Below are positions 8,580 through 18,115 of a stretch of 64,000 nucleotides of DNA, in pieces. A model generated the notes under the pieces. That model worked only from the letters and a program-made list of their open reading frames with translations. It searched no databases and was not told the origin of the DNA. Source of the stretch: an uncultured Flavobacteriaceae bacterium (lineage in GTDB: Bacteria; Bacteroidota; Bacteroidia; Flavobacteriales; Flavobacteriaceae); assembly GCA_943789455.1 (NCBI GenBank), contig CALSUE010000001.1:375001-439000 (forward strand), in the 5' to 3' direction. The position numbers were made by a program, and so were the translations under genes. Positions within the stretch are counted from its first letter, which is position 1; every line of letters begins with the position of its first letter.

Positions 8580-9875
8580 ATGTTAAAAAAAGGAGATAAA
8601 AAGCTTATTAATGCCTGGGCATTTTATGATTGGGCAAACTCAGTTTATTCTTTAGTTATTGGAACAGCAGTATTTCCTTTATATTATTCAAACATTACCG
8701 AAGGTGCTACAGTTTCTTTTTTGGGAACAGATTGGGAACATCCAGACACTTTATATTCCTATGCTTTATCCTTTTCATTCTTAGTGGTTGCTTTTATGTC
8801 TCCAATTCTTTCAGCAATTGCTGATTATACAGGAAATAAAAAACGTTTTCTTCAAATTTTTTGTTGGATAGGTTCTTTGTCCGTAATGTCCTTGTATTTT
8901 TTTGATGGAATTGACACGGTTTGGATAGGTATTGTTTTTACTGTTCTTGCAAGTATTGGTTTTTGGTCTAGTATCGTTTTTTACAATGCTTATCTTCCAG
9001 AGGTTGCTTTTCCTGAAGATCAAGATAGGGTGAGTGCAAAAGGATTTATTTTAGGGTATTTAGGTTCTGTTATCTTATTAGTAATAAATTTAGGAATGAT
9101 ATTGAAACCAGAATTATTAGGAATTACATCTGGTGCTGCCTCACAAATATCGTTTGTTATGGTTGGTTTATGGTGGTTAGGTTTTGCACAAATCACTTTT
9201 AGAAGACTACCCAATAATATTTTTGATAAAAAACCAGAAAAAGATTATATATGGAAAGGGTTTAAAGAGTTAAAAATTGTTGGAAATGAAATTAAAAATT
9301 ATCCAACATTAAAAAGATTTCTTTATGCTTTCTTTTCCTTGAGTGTTGGAGTGCAAACCATCATATTATTGGCTACAATATTTGGTTCAACTGAATTAGG
9401 TCTTGGAACAGTTAATTTAATCATTACAGTTTTATTAATTCAAATAGTTGCTATTTTTGGAGCTTGGTTTTTTTCCAATATTTCTGAACGTTATGGAAAT
9501 TTTAAAGCATTAAAAGTTACAGTTTTAATATGGGTGCTTGTATGTTTAGCAGCATTCAATCTTCACAAAGAATTACCAAATGTAGATGTTCTTTTTTACG
9601 GTTTAGGCGGTATTTTAGGCTTAGTTTTAGGAGCTATTCAATCGTTAACCCGTTCAACGTATTCTAAACTGTTACCAGAAACAGAGGATCATGCCACTTA
9701 TTTTAGTTTTTATGATGTTACTGAAAAAATTGCTATTGTTTTAGGAACTTTTGTCTATGGTTTATTATATGCATTAACCGATTCTATGCAATGGAGTGTA
9801 TTGTGTTTGGCAGTTTTTTTCATCATATCATTTATCCTTTTAAATACGTTGAAGCAAACAAAATTTGTAAAATAA
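8580..9875 (+). CDS. MFS transporter, UMF1/Atg22-like
   Basis: A 431-residue major facilitator with about twelve membrane segments. The N-terminal motif INAWAFYDWANSVYS is the hallmark of the UMF1 (Atg22-like) family, and the segment LGLVLGAIQSLTRSTYS in the C-terminal half is also typical. Members are presumed to export small molecules such as amino acids, but bacterial substrates are not established. The gene stands alone with its own 240-base upstream region and ends at a strong bidirectional terminator shared with the gene on the other strand. Confidence 0.88.
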   Translation: MLKKGDKKLINAWAFYDWANSVYSLVIGTAVFPLYYSNITEGATVSFLGTDWEHPDTLYSYALSFSFLVVAFMSPILSAIADYTGNKKRFLQIFCWIGSLSVMSLYFFDGIDTVWIGIVFTVLASIGFWSSIVFYNAYLPEVAFPEDQDRVSAKGFILGYLGSVILLVINLGMILKPELLGITSGAASQISFVMVGLWWLGFAQITFRRLPNNIFDKKPEKDYIWKGFKELKIVGNEIKNYPTLKRFLYAFFSLSVGVQTIILLATIFGSTELGLGTVNLIITVLLIQIVAIFGAWFFSNISERYGNFKALKVTVLIWVLVCLAAFNLHKELPNVDVLFYGLGGILGLVLGAIQSLTRSTYSKLLPETEDHATYFSFYDVTEKIAIVLGTFVYGLLYALTDSMQWSVLCLAVFFIISFILLNTLKQTKFVK

Positions 9876-9896
9876 ATACTTCACCAATAGCTATAG

Positions 9897-9928
9897 AAAA
9901 AGGACTGTCTATCTAGACAGTCCTTTTT
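9897..9928. terminator. Bidirectional intrinsic terminator
   Basis: A 14-base-pair stem (arm AAAAAGGACTGTCT at 9897-9910, loop ATCT, arm at 9915-9928) with an A-run on the left and a T-run on the right. It sits between the convergent MFS gene and the lipoprotein gene and can stop transcription from both sides. Confidence 0.9.
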
Positions 9929-9932
9929 AATT

Positions 9933-10502
9933 TTATAAAACAGTTACTGAAAAAGTAGCTTCAATATCTGCTTCTCCACCAGCGTTTGTGATATCGCCAG
10001 AACTAACGCCTGGTTCAGTTTTCTCTGGCTCATGAATTAAGGTAATGGTTATATTTCCAGCACCTCCGTCTGTAGTAGTTAATGTAAATTGGATCCCTAA
10101 CGGATTTCCATCAGAATCTGCATCAGAATAAGCAAATGTTGCAATGCTATTTGTTGGTGTGAAAAAGAATTGATGCTCAAGAGCTTCTTCAAGAACTTCT
10201 TCAGTAATATCCTCTGCAGGAGATTCTGTTTCATTTAAAACCTCCATTACACCATTATATACTGTATTGGCGGCTAAACTTCCGCTTACAGTCACGACAG
10301 GTGCATCTGGTCCGTCACCATCTAAATCTTGAGTTTTTAAGATTATAGTTCCTCCACCGCCTAGTGGAGTTAAAGTAGCAGTCATAGTAGTAATAACTTC
10401 TTCTTCATTAACTGGCTCTGGATCATCATTATCACATGATGTAAATAGTATTGATGCAATAAATAATATGCTTAATAATTTAATTGTTTTCATTGTTTTC
10501 AT
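9933..10502 (-). CDS. Lipoprotein linked to a TonB-dependent receptor
   Basis: A 189-residue lipoprotein: signal with lipobox LFTSC, Cys23, followed by an acidic linker (DNDDPEPVNEEE). The mature part is rich in Thr, Gly and Asp and reads as a beta-sandwich (repeated strands such as ATLTPLGGGG, FTLTTTDGGAG). It is the last gene of the receptor locus, five bases after the receptor stop, so it is probably the outer-membrane partner of that receptor. Similar lipoproteins accompany metal-type TonB receptors in Flavobacteria; the ligand is not known. I recognise the context rather than the fold. Confidence 0.65.
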   Translation of the reverse strand: MKTMKTIKLLSILFIASILFTSCDNDDPEPVNEEEVITTMTATLTPLGGGGTIILKTQDLDGDGPDAPVVTVSGSLAANTVYNGVMEVLNETESPAEDITEEVLEEALEHQFFFTPTNSIATFAYSDADSDGNPLGIQFTLTTTDGGAGNITITLIHEPEKTEPGVSSGDITNAGGEADIEATFSVTVL

Positions 10503-10507
10503 TTTAA

Positions 10508-12910
10508 TTAATAATTGAATTTTAGTTGAATTGTAAAATTTCTTCCGATTTCATCAGCAAAATATCGTAGTCTGTTTAAATTTTCTCTGTAGGGTGTATT
10601 TAATAAATTATTAATTGTAAAAGCTAAATTTACCTTATTGTCCTTTAAAATTTTAAGATCAAAACTTCCTCTAAAATTTAAAATATGATAGGCGGGTGGC
10701 GGTGTACTAATGTCCACTAATACGTATGAATTAGTTCTTGGAATAAAAGCTTCAAAATTATTATTAGGATATTCATTTTGTCTAAATATCCATTCGCTTT
10801 CAATCTCTGCGTTAAAGTTAGACCATGATTTATTTAAATACCTCATAATGTTTATAGTCTTAAATGAAGGAATGTCTATTAATGCCCTGTCTGAGCTAAG
10901 GTCTTTTCCTTTAATAAATGACGACTTATTATTGTATTCAAATTGCTTGGTGATATTGTAATTAAGGTTTAAATCAACTCCAAAAAGTGATGCATTAATT
11001 TGTTTATAATCCCATACAGGAAATGCACCTCTATTTGTTGTTTCTACCCCAGATGGTTCAATGTAAATGAAGTTATTTATATAATTAAAAAAACCATCTA
11101 CATGAATTTCTAGATTACTATTCTTGTAATTATAGGTTCCAGATATTCTGTGAGATGTTTCTTTTTTTAATCGTAAATCACCCAATTCAATTCTAGCTGC
11201 AGAATGATGTAATCCGTCACTAAATAACTCTGAAACATTTGGAGCTCTGTTTGATAAACCGTAATTAAAAACCATAGAATTTTTATCATCTAACTCAAAA
11301 AATACACCAGAAGAGGCAGAGAGATTGTGAAAATCAAAAATTGGATTAACCAGTAATTGAGTCCCAAAATCTTGTATTATTATTTCTTGAAAATCAATAT
11401 TATAATCTCTTTCTTCCCATCGTGAGGTCTGATAAAATTTTTTCGCATTAATTCTATTGAAATCATATCTTACTCCTATGTCTAATAATATTTTGTCAGT
11501 AGGTTTAAAATTTGATATCAGATGAAAACCTAGATCAAATTTTTTATAATCAGGAATTAAACGTCTAACACCAGTGTCTGGATTTGCAAAATGATCTTGG
11601 TATCTTGCTAAAACTCCTAACTTAAAATTAGTAGCTGTTTTAGAATCTAATTGTAAAGTTGATTTAAGTGTATGACTTTGAAGTTTTAAATCTATTGCTG
11701 CTACATTTCTGTCATCACCTCTTCTAATATCAAACTCAAATCTATGATTGTTTTGATAATCATATTGAATATCTAGTTTACCTAATTCTTTAAACCTCTT
11801 AAAATACTTTCCTTTAAAAATTTGGTGAGTAACCTCCTGTCTCGGTGCACTAATATCATAACTAAAGGGATCGATTATTCTAGGTTGATTAGAATTTATA
11901 CCATCAACTAAATCCTCAACATTTCCTATGTGTGAAGATCTTAAAATACCAATTTTATTTTTTAAGTAACTATAATAAAATTCATATCCTTGTTCAAATT
12001 CCTTTCTTCCTGTAAATAATGAAAAAGCTCTAGATTCACTACCTGTATTGGTTAATATGTAATCAGGAGAATTAAAATCTCCAAATTTTTTGTACGATGT
12101 TTGACCACTAACATACCAACCATTATTAGATGTTTTTGTAAAAGTAGAGTTAAAACCATATCCTTTAGAATTGCTTTGACCGTTAATAATGGTTTTTCCA
12201 AAAAGTGAATCTTTAGCAAAAATTCTAATAGGATTTACTATTATTACTCCTCCAATAGCATCACCACCATATTCTAGGGCATTAGCTCCTTTAATTAAAC
12301 TCACACTCCTTGCAGAGTTAATATCTATGTTTGGAGCGTGTTCTATTCCCCATTCTTGATCTTGCAACCTAACATTATTGGTCATAATTAACACCCTACT
12401 GCTATGTAACCCATTAATAACTGGTTTTACAATAGAATTACCAGTATTTATTGATGATACGCCAGGAATCTCTTTGATAGCATCACCTAAGCTTAAAGAA
12501 CTAAATTTTTCAAGAGTTTCATTTTTAATAAATGATTCTTGAACAGTTTTAATTTTTTTATTAGCTATAGTGGTAATATTTACCTCAGTTAACTCCTCAA
12601 CATGATGTTCTAGTTGAATATCTGTAAAAGACTTGACTTTTAAATTCACAGAAACTAGTTTTGATTCACAAGATACATGTGATACAATTGCTTTAATTTT
12701 AGAAGTACAGATATTTTTGATAATAAAACTTCCTTTATTATCTGATATCCCATATAATTTAGAGCCTTCTACTTTAATATAGGCTCCTGAAATAGGAGTT
12801 CCATCATGAAAATCTGTTATTACACCTCTAAATATTAGGTTGCAATTTTGACTTATTATCGTGTTACAAACAAAAAACAATAAATAAGGCAAAAAATATT
12901 TTTTTGACAT
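10508..12910 (-). CDS. TonB-dependent outer-membrane receptor, putative metal (zinc-type) uptake
   Basis: An 800-residue outer-membrane receptor energised by TonB. Residues 1-20 are a signal peptide; about 25-110 form a carboxypeptidase-like regulatory domain (FRGVITDFHDGTPISGAYIK); about 120-230 are the plug, with SVSLIKGANALEYGGDAIGG; the rest is the beta-barrel ending in FTIQLKFNY. The plug segment EWGIEHAPNID and the barrel segment SDGLHHSAARIELGD, rich in acidic and histidine residues, resemble the ZnuD-type zinc receptors of other Gram-negative bacteria, so zinc or another divalent metal is a reasonable guess. It lies between a His/Cys-rich small exported protein and a partner lipoprotein on the same strand, downstream of terC. 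Receptor identity is certain, ligand is inferred. Confidence 0.85.
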   Translation of the reverse strand: MSKKYFLPYLLFFVCNTIISQNCNLIFRGVITDFHDGTPISGAYIKVEGSKLYGISDNKGSFIIKNICTSKIKAIVSHVSCESKLVSVNLKVKSFTDIQLEHHVEELTEVNITTIANKKIKTVQESFIKNETLEKFSSLSLGDAIKEIPGVSSINTGNSIVKPVINGLHSSRVLIMTNNVRLQDQEWGIEHAPNIDINSARSVSLIKGANALEYGGDAIGGVIIVNPIRIFAKDSLFGKTIINGQSNSKGYGFNSTFTKTSNNGWYVSGQTSYKKFGDFNSPDYILTNTGSESRAFSLFTGRKEFEQGYEFYYSYLKNKIGILRSSHIGNVEDLVDGINSNQPRIIDPFSYDISAPRQEVTHQIFKGKYFKRFKELGKLDIQYDYQNNHRFEFDIRRGDDRNVAAIDLKLQSHTLKSTLQLDSKTATNFKLGVLARYQDHFANPDTGVRRLIPDYKKFDLGFHLISNFKPTDKILLDIGVRYDFNRINAKKFYQTSRWEERDYNIDFQEIIIQDFGTQLLVNPIFDFHNLSASSGVFFELDDKNSMVFNYGLSNRAPNVSELFSDGLHHSAARIELGDLRLKKETSHRISGTYNYKNSNLEIHVDGFFNYINNFIYIEPSGVETTNRGAFPVWDYKQINASLFGVDLNLNYNITKQFEYNNKSSFIKGKDLSSDRALIDIPSFKTINIMRYLNKSWSNFNAEIESEWIFRQNEYPNNNFEAFIPRTNSYVLVDISTPPPAYHILNFRGSFDLKILKDNKVNLAFTINNLLNTPYRENLNRLRYFADEIGRNFTIQLKFNY

Positions 12911-12939
12911 TACTTTTAATTTTTAACTTTAATAGGGTA

Positions 12940-13230
12940 TTATAAAAAGTTAAAATGAGGTGGTCCTCTTAATGAAAAAGATAATTGCTGATAATTTAAA
13001 AGAAATTGATAATTTATATTGTTATTTATAGTAGTCTCATTATTTGAAAAGAATAAAAATTCTTTAGGAAGAAGAGCATTTGACTTAGCTTGTAGGTGGC
13101 ATAATTCACATTTAAGATCTTTTTGGTGAAAATGATTTTCAACCTCAGAGGTGCAAAAAATTTCCTTATGTACTTCAAATGAATGAACCAATTGAATACT
13201 AGCAGGTAAAAATAATAGGATTGCCAGCAA
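12940..13230 (-). CDS. Small exported His/Cys-rich protein upstream of a metal-type receptor
   Basis: A protein of at least 96 residues with a hydrophobic N-terminus (LAILLFLPASIQLV) followed by a His/Cys-rich stretch containing HSFEVHKE, FC, NHFHQ and KCELCHLQ, and ending SLRGPPHFNF. The CxxCH motif and histidines suggest binding of a metal ion in the periplasm. Small proteins of this kind, ending in a similar RGPP motif, sit upstream of metal-type TonB receptors in Bacteroidota. The available standard start is the TTG at 13230; the frame is open upstream for a further 13 codons, including KKIRRH, which would give a better signal peptide but only from a non-standard codon. The gene lies 26 bases after terC and 29 before the receptor. 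Confidence 0.6.
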   Translation of the reverse strand: MLAILLFLPASIQLVHSFEVHKEIFCTSEVENHFHQKDLKCELCHLQAKSNALLPKEFLFFSNNETTINNNINYQFLLNYQQLSFSLRGPPHFNFL

Positions 13231-13256
13231 TGAAATACTATGTCTTCTAATCTTTT

Positions 13257-14030
13257 TTATGATTTCTTAGTTTTTCTAATTTTCATATTAAGCGCCTCTA
13301 CTATTAGTGAAAATGTGATTGCAAAATACAAATAACCTTTTGGAATAGCACCAACCGATTTGTTAAAAATCTTTAAATGAGATAAATGAGCTCCTTCTGC
13401 AATTAACATAAATCCTATTAAAATTAAAAAAGAGAGTGCTAACATTTGAATAGTTGGATTATTATTTACAAAATTACTAACTGAATTTGCAAAAACCATC
13501 ATAATTATCATAGATATAATGACTGCTAAAATCATAATAGTAAGTGCGCCATCAATTCCGTTCGTCATTCCTACTGCAGTTAAAATAGAATCAAAAGAGA
13601 AAACAATATCTATTAAAATTATTTGAACAATAATTTTAGAGAAAGTATTTGTTTTTGGATTTGTATTAGAGTTAGTATTAGTGGTTTTTTCCATCTTGTG
13701 ATGAATCTCACTAGTACTCTTGTATAATAAAAATAATCCACCTAGTAGCAGAATGATACTTTGACCAGTTATTCCAGTCTCTAACCAAGAATTGTTAATT
13801 ATTATAAATGGATCTTTTAAGGCAATTAAATAAGAGACACTAAAAAGTAATAGAATACGTGTAATCATAGCTAAAGCAAGCCCTAGTAAAGTTGCTTTCT
13901 TTTGTTGTGTTTTGGGTAATTTATTTGCAGATATAGAGATGAATATAATATTGTCTATTCCTAGAATAATTTCTAAAAATGTTAGGGTTAATAGTGCAAC
14001 CCAGGTATCTATTTGAAAAAATAATTCCAT
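13257..14030 (-). CDS. TerC family membrane protein
   Basis: A 257-residue polytopic inner-membrane protein with about seven segments. The two conserved acidic membrane motifs of the TerC family are present: EIILGIDNIIFISI in the first segment and IDIVFSFDSILTAVGMT in the middle. Family members (TerC, Alx, MeeF/MeeY) export manganese or support metal loading of exported proteins. A hydrophilic Asn/Thr-rich linker (NTNSNTNPKTNT) separates the two halves. The gene follows a small lipoprotein gene by three bases and precedes the metal-type receptor locus, which supports a metal-related role. Which metal is not decided by sequence. Confidence 0.88.
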   Translation of the reverse strand: MELFFQIDTWVALLTLTFLEIILGIDNIIFISISANKLPKTQQKKATLLGLALAMITRILLLFSVSYLIALKDPFIIINNSWLETGITGQSIILLLGGLFLLYKSTSEIHHKMEKTTNTNSNTNPKTNTFSKIIVQIILIDIVFSFDSILTAVGMTNGIDGALTIMILAVIISMIIMMVFANSVSNFVNNNPTIQMLALSFLILIGFMLIAEGAHLSHLKIFNKSVGAIPKGYLYFAITFSLIVEALNMKIRKTKKS

Positions 14031-14033
14031 GAC

Positions 14034-14477
14034 TTACTTTATTTTATATACTGTACCTTTTTGTTTAAATTCTGAAAATCCAATTTTAGCAGTAAAATCA
14101 TAAGAAGAATCTGATAACTTATTAATTTGAACAAAAATAGGGTCTTTGTCGAGTTCTGTTTGAGGAGATTTCATTTTTAATGTGTAAAAGAAATTATTTT
14201 TCCATTTGATATAAAGCGTATCAATAATTTTATTCTCTCTTTTAAAAACTCCTGAATCTGTTGATATTTCAGTGTATTTAATATACTCTTCAACTTGTAA
14301 GCTGTCAATTCTAGTAACAATTGTTTTACTGTATCCTTTTCCGGCAGGAATTTCAAAAACACCCAACTTAAACCTTTCAGCATTGTTCGCTTTTTTTGAA
14401 CTACATGACGATAGAAAAAAAACGATAATTAAGATTGAAAATAGCGTTGTAATTTTATTACTATAATTATTCTTCAT
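14034..14477 (-). CDS. Small lipoprotein of unknown function downstream of purB
   Basis: A 147-residue lipoprotein: lipobox FLSSC with Cys25, then SSKKANN. The mature part is a predicted beta-rich domain with no motif I know. Its start overlaps the purB stop by one base (TAATG) and its stop is three bases before terC, so it is read between these two genes in one transcript. Related flavobacterial proteins sometimes carry enzyme names transferred from neighbours; nothing in this sequence supports an enzymatic role. Confidence 0.65.
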   Translation of the reverse strand: MKNNYSNKITTLFSILIIVFFLSSCSSKKANNAERFKLGVFEIPAGKGYSKTIVTRIDSLQVEEYIKYTEISTDSGVFKRENKIIDTLYIKWKNNFFYTLKMKSPQTELDKDPIFVQINKLSDSSYDFTAKIGFSEFKQKGTVYKIK

Positions 14478-15820
14478 TAGATTCCAGTGTAGTTTGAGGG
14501 CGTTATTGCTTTTAATTCATTTTTAATATCATCAGAAATATCTAAATTTTCGATAAAATTAGCAATAGACTGCTTATTTATGCTTTCGTTGGTTCTAGTT
14601 AGACCTTTTAGAGCTTCGTATGGGTTTGGGTAGCCCTCACGTCTCAAGATTGTTTGAATTGCCTCAGCAACTACTGCCCAATTATTATCTAATTCTTCCT
14701 GAAATTTACTTTCATTCAATAATAACTTATTTAAACCTTTTAATGTTGAAGCAAAGGCAATCAAGGTATGACCAAATGGAACACCTACATTTCTTAAAAC
14801 TGTGCTATCAGTTAAATCACGTTGCATTCTAGACACGGGAAGTTTACTTGATAGATGCTCAAAAATTGCATTAGCAATTCCTAAATTTCCTTCAGAGTTC
14901 TCAAAATCTATAGGGTTTACTTTATGTGGCATAGCCGAAGACCCTATTTCTCCCTTTTTAATTTTTTGCTTAAAATAATCCATAGCTACATAGGTCCAAA
15001 TGTCTCTATCTAAATCAATTAATATGGTGTTTATTCTTTTTAACCCATCAAATAAAGACGCCATATGATCGTAGTGTTCAATTTGAGTTGTTGGAAAAGA
15101 GTGGTGAAGACCTAATACTTGATTTACAAAATTAGAACCAAATGCTCTCCAATCAATCGAAGGATAAGCTACTTTATGTGCATTAAAATTACCCGTTGCA
15201 CCACCAAATTTAGCAGCATTAGGAATTTGAGTAGTAAATCTCAGCTGTTCTTCTATTCTTACAATAAATACCTCAATTTCTTTACCTAACCGAGTAGGTG
15301 AAGCAGGTTGCCCATGAGTTCTTGCCAACATTGAAATGTCTGCCCAGTCTTTAGAAAGTTCTTTTAGTCGATTTAAAACCTTTGCTAATTCTACTGAATA
15401 AACATCGTTGATAGCATCTTTAATTGATAATGGGATAGCGGTATTATTGATGTCTTGAGATGTTAGTCCGAAGTGAATAAATTCTTTAAATTTTTCTAGG
15501 CCTAACAAGTCAAACTTTTCTTTTATAAAATATTCTACAGCCTTTACATCATGATTAGTTACTTTCTCTATATCCTTGATTTTTTGAGCATCATCTGAAG
15601 AAAAACTTTTGTAAACTTTTCTTAATTCAGGATAGATAGTTTTATCAAAACCACTGAGTTGTGGTAGAGGAATTTCACATAGGGCAATGAAATATTCTAT
15701 TTCTACTAAAACCCTATATTTTATAAGTGCTTCTTCAGAAAAATAATTTGCTAATTGCGCTACTTTATTTCGATATCTCCCATCAATAGGAGAAATGGCA
15801 TTTAATTGTGTAATATTCAT
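14477..15820 (-). CDS. purB: Adenylosuccinate lyase
   Basis: A 447-residue cytoplasmic enzyme that cleaves SAICAR and adenylosuccinate in purine synthesis. It has the fumarase/aspartase superfamily signature SSAMPHKVNPIDFEN, the conserved THGQPASPT segment and the HFGLTSQDINNTA segment, and full family length in the E. coli-type form. The start ATG at 15820 is preceded by a -7 box. It heads a run of same-strand genes (lipoprotein, terC, small metal-type protein, TonB receptor, lipoprotein) with gaps of 30 bases or less, so the metal locus may be partly transcribed with it. Confidence 0.96.
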   Translation of the reverse strand: MNITQLNAISPIDGRYRNKVAQLANYFSEEALIKYRVLVEIEYFIALCEIPLPQLSGFDKTIYPELRKVYKSFSSDDAQKIKDIEKVTNHDVKAVEYFIKEKFDLLGLEKFKEFIHFGLTSQDINNTAIPLSIKDAINDVYSVELAKVLNRLKELSKDWADISMLARTHGQPASPTRLGKEIEVFIVRIEEQLRFTTQIPNAAKFGGATGNFNAHKVAYPSIDWRAFGSNFVNQVLGLHHSFPTTQIEHYDHMASLFDGLKRINTILIDLDRDIWTYVAMDYFKQKIKKGEIGSSAMPHKVNPIDFENSEGNLGIANAIFEHLSSKLPVSRMQRDLTDSTVLRNVGVPFGHTLIAFASTLKGLNKLLLNESKFQEELDNNWAVVAEAIQTILRREGYPNPYEALKGLTRTNESINKQSIANFIENLDISDDIKNELKAITPSNYTGI

Positions 15821-15845
15821 TTTTTATAGTTGAGTTCAACAAAAA

Positions 15846-15853
15846 CAAAAATA
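15846..15853 (-). promoter_or_regulatory. Promoter -7 box for purB
   Basis: On the minus strand this reads TATTTTTG, an exact TAnnTTTG match, 25 bases before the purB ATG. No TTG is seen at the expected -33 position. Confidence 0.45.
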
Positions 15854-16080
15854 CTCAATTCCTTAGATTTAGTGTATGCTTTTTTAATGTTTTTATAGAA
15901 ACTCCAAATGAAGTTTATATGCATAATTATAAAGTCTTTGGTTCATGTTTAAGCTGAGTTAAAAATAATCAGAATACGATACTCTAATAATTTTGATATC
16001 ACTATAACATTTTAAACTGTTTTTTATAGTTCACTTGCTTTGATAAAAAATAAATTAAATCAAATCTGTATATTTACTTT

Positions 16081-16818
16081 ATGATGTATCATAAGTTGCT
16101 TAATACCAAATCACTCACAGTATTTATTCTTTTATTTTCTTTTTATTTAGGATCGCTAGAGGAGGTTAATGCTCAAAAGATTAATCAGTTAACAAAAGAA
16201 AAAAAAAGAACAGGGGTTTGGAAAAAATACTATTCTAATAATCGTATTCGTTATGTAGGGTCGTTTGTCAATGGAAAAGAGGTGGGTGTTTTCAAATATT
16301 ATGATATTACAACCTCTAGACATCCAGTAATTATAAAAGAGTTTTCTTCAGCTTCAGACTCTGCAAAAGTTAGGTATTACAATTTAGATGGTAAGTTAAG
16401 AACCAAAGGAACTATGTTGAAAAAGAGTAGGACAGGGAAGTGGGTTTATTTTTTCCCTAATGGTACTATTTTTTCTGAAGAGTTTTATACAAATGGAAAA
16501 TTGGAAGGTATATTAAAAAATTACTATAAGAATGGAAATATTTTAGAAATTACCCAATATAGTAGGGGTATGAAAAATGGTGTTTCTGAAAAATTTTCAG
16601 ACCAAGAAGTTTTAATAGAAAAAGTTAATTATAAAAATGACATTCTTGACGGTAAGGGCATGTATTTTGAATTAAACGGAGATTTAAAAGAAGAGGGTGT
16701 CTATAAAGACGGCAAAAGGATAGGGAAGTGGGAATTCTATATCGGAGGAAAAAAAGTATCTAAAAAAGAGAAAAAAGAAGGAAATAAATTCAATAAGAAC
16801 ACGATAAACAACAACTAA
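16081..16818 (+). CDS. Exported MORN/YwqK-repeat protein
   Basis: A 245-residue protein with a signal peptide (hydrophobic residues 11-27, cleavage after VNAQ) and a series of MORN-like repeats of the YwqK type: GVWKKYYSNNRIRYVGSF, GKWVYFFPNGTIFSEEFY, and GKWEFYIGGK near the C-terminus. These repeats form beta-strand pairs of the general pattern G-x-W-x-Y-Y-x-N-G. Proteins of this family are often labelled antitoxins by similarity to YwqK, but export makes that unlikely here. The gene stands before mnmA, and a second protein of the same repeat class follows mnmA. Role unknown; possibly cell-surface. Confidence 0.72.
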   Translation: MMYHKLLNTKSLTVFILLFSFYLGSLEEVNAQKINQLTKEKKRTGVWKKYYSNNRIRYVGSFVNGKEVGVFKYYDITTSRHPVIIKEFSSASDSAKVRYYNLDGKLRTKGTMLKKSRTGKWVYFFPNGTIFSEEFYTNGKLEGILKNYYKNGNILEITQYSRGMKNGVSEKFSDQEVLIEKVNYKNDILDGKGMYFELNGDLKEEGVYKDGKRIGKWEFYIGGKKVSKKEKKEGNKFNKNTINNN

Positions 16819-16884
16819 TCTATTTTTCTTGGGTAGTACACAACTATATACTTATTTTCTAAATAAAGTTAAACAGCATTTTTG

Positions 16885-16892
16885 TAGATTTG
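16885..16892 (+). promoter_or_regulatory. Promoter -7 box for mnmA
   Basis: TAGATTTG matches TAnnTTTG exactly, 22 bases before the mnmA ATG. It lies inside a small inverted repeat, GTAGA-TTTG-TCTAC. A clear -33 TTG is absent. The same TGTAGATTTG string precedes cspA. Confidence 0.5.
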
Positions 16893-16914
16893 TCTACGAT
16901 TTAGATTTTATTTC

Positions 16915-18102
16915 ATGAAACGAGTAATAGTGGGGCTTTCTGGTGGTGTAGATAGTAGTGTTACTGCTTATTTATTAAAAGAACAAGGGTACGAAGTTAT
17001 TGGTCTTTTTATGAAAAACTGGCATGATGATTCTGTTACAATTTCAAATGAATGTCCTTGGCTAGAAGATAGCAATGATGCTTTAATTGTTGCCGAAAAA
17101 TTAGGAATTCCTTTTCAAGTAGTGGATTTAAGTGAACAATACAAAGAACGTATTGTTGATTATATGTTTGATGAATATGAAAAAGGGAGAACTCCAAATC
17201 CTGATATTTTGTGCAATAGAGAAATAAAATTTGATGTTTTTATGGACATTGCTTTAGATTTAGGAGCAGATTTTGTTGCTACAGGTCATTATTGTAGAAA
17301 AGAGGAAGAAATTATCGATAACAAACCTGTATATAAACTATTAGCTGGAAAAGATAGTAATAAAGATCAATCTTATTTTTTGTGTCAATTATCACAATAT
17401 CAGTTATCTAAAGCCCTTTTCCCTATTGGAGAATTAACAAAGCCAGCAGTAAGAGAAATAGCAAAAAAAGCAAATTTAATTACTGCGGAGAAAAAAGATT
17501 CTCAAGGTCTATGTTTCATAGGTAAAGTTCGTTTACCAGAATTTTTACAACAAAAACTTCAGTCAAAAGAGGGAGAAATCGTACAAGTTTCTAATACAGC
17601 TGACGTTTACCAAAGAGAACAACCTAATTTTAATTCTAAAGCAGAAGAGTTAGATTTTTTTGCAACTAAATACCAATACAATAAACAAGATGGGAAAGTA
17701 GTTGGGAAACATTTAGGAGCTCATTATTTTACGAAAGGACAACGTAAAGGTTTAGCGGTTGGAGGAACCAAAGAGCCATTATTCGTTATTGAAACTGATG
17801 TGCGTGAGAATGTTATTTATGCAGGGGAAGGAAAACATCACAAAGGATTGTTTAGAAGTGTTTTATTTGTTTCTAATGAAGAAGAACACTGGATTCGTGA
17901 AGATCTCAAGCTAAAAAATCATGAATCTTTAGATGTTGAGGCTAGAATTCGATATCGTCAACCCTTAGAGAAAGCTATCTTACATAAAGTAGAAAACGGA
18001 ATATTTGTAGAATTTCAAAATCCTCAATCTGCGATTCAAGAAGGTCAATTTGTGGCCTGGTATAAAAATGAAGAATTATTAGGATCTGGAGTCATTTCTT
18101 AA
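16915..18102 (+). CDS. mnmA: tRNA-specific 2-thiouridylase MnmA
   Basis: A 395-residue cytoplasmic enzyme that thiolates U34 of Lys, Glu and Gln tRNAs. The PP-loop SGGVDSS is at residues 9-15. The two catalytic cysteines are Cys100 in [12 protein letters not shown] and Cys200 in [10 protein letters not shown]. The ATP-binding segment DQSYFL and the C-terminal beta-barrel domain are present. It is followed after 13 bases by a MORN/TonB-C protein and a nitronate monooxygenase-like gene on the same strand, probably one operon. Confidence 0.96.
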   Translation: MKRVIVGLSGGVDSSVTAYLLKEQGYEVIGLFMKNWHDDSVTISNECPWLEDSNDALIVAEKLGIPFQVVDLSEQYKERIVDYMFDEYEKGRTPNPDILCNREIKFDVFMDIALDLGADFVATGHYCRKEEEIIDNKPVYKLLAGKDSNKDQSYFLCQLSQYQLSKALFPIGELTKPAVREIAKKANLITAEKKDSQGLCFIGKVRLPEFLQQKLQSKEGEIVQVSNTADVYQREQPNFNSKAEELDFFATKYQYNKQDGKVVGKHLGAHYFTKGQRKGLAVGGTKEPLFVIETDVRENVIYAGEGKHHKGLFRSVLFVSNEEEHWIREDLKLKNHESLDVEARIRYRQPLEKAILHKVENGIFVEFQNPQSAIQEGQFVAWYKNEELLGSGVIS

Positions 18103-18115
18103 TTAATAAATTGCT

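Noticed and set aside
14177-14383. Minus-strand open frame inside the purB-linked lipoprotein gene
   Set aside because: It lies in another frame of a gene that is tightly fitted between purB and terC, and has no recognisable features.
15821-16080. Possible gene remnant between purB and the MORN gene
   Set aside because: A frame reading about 19 residues (ending FGSCLS and a stop) looks protein-like, but it has no start and no recognisable family.
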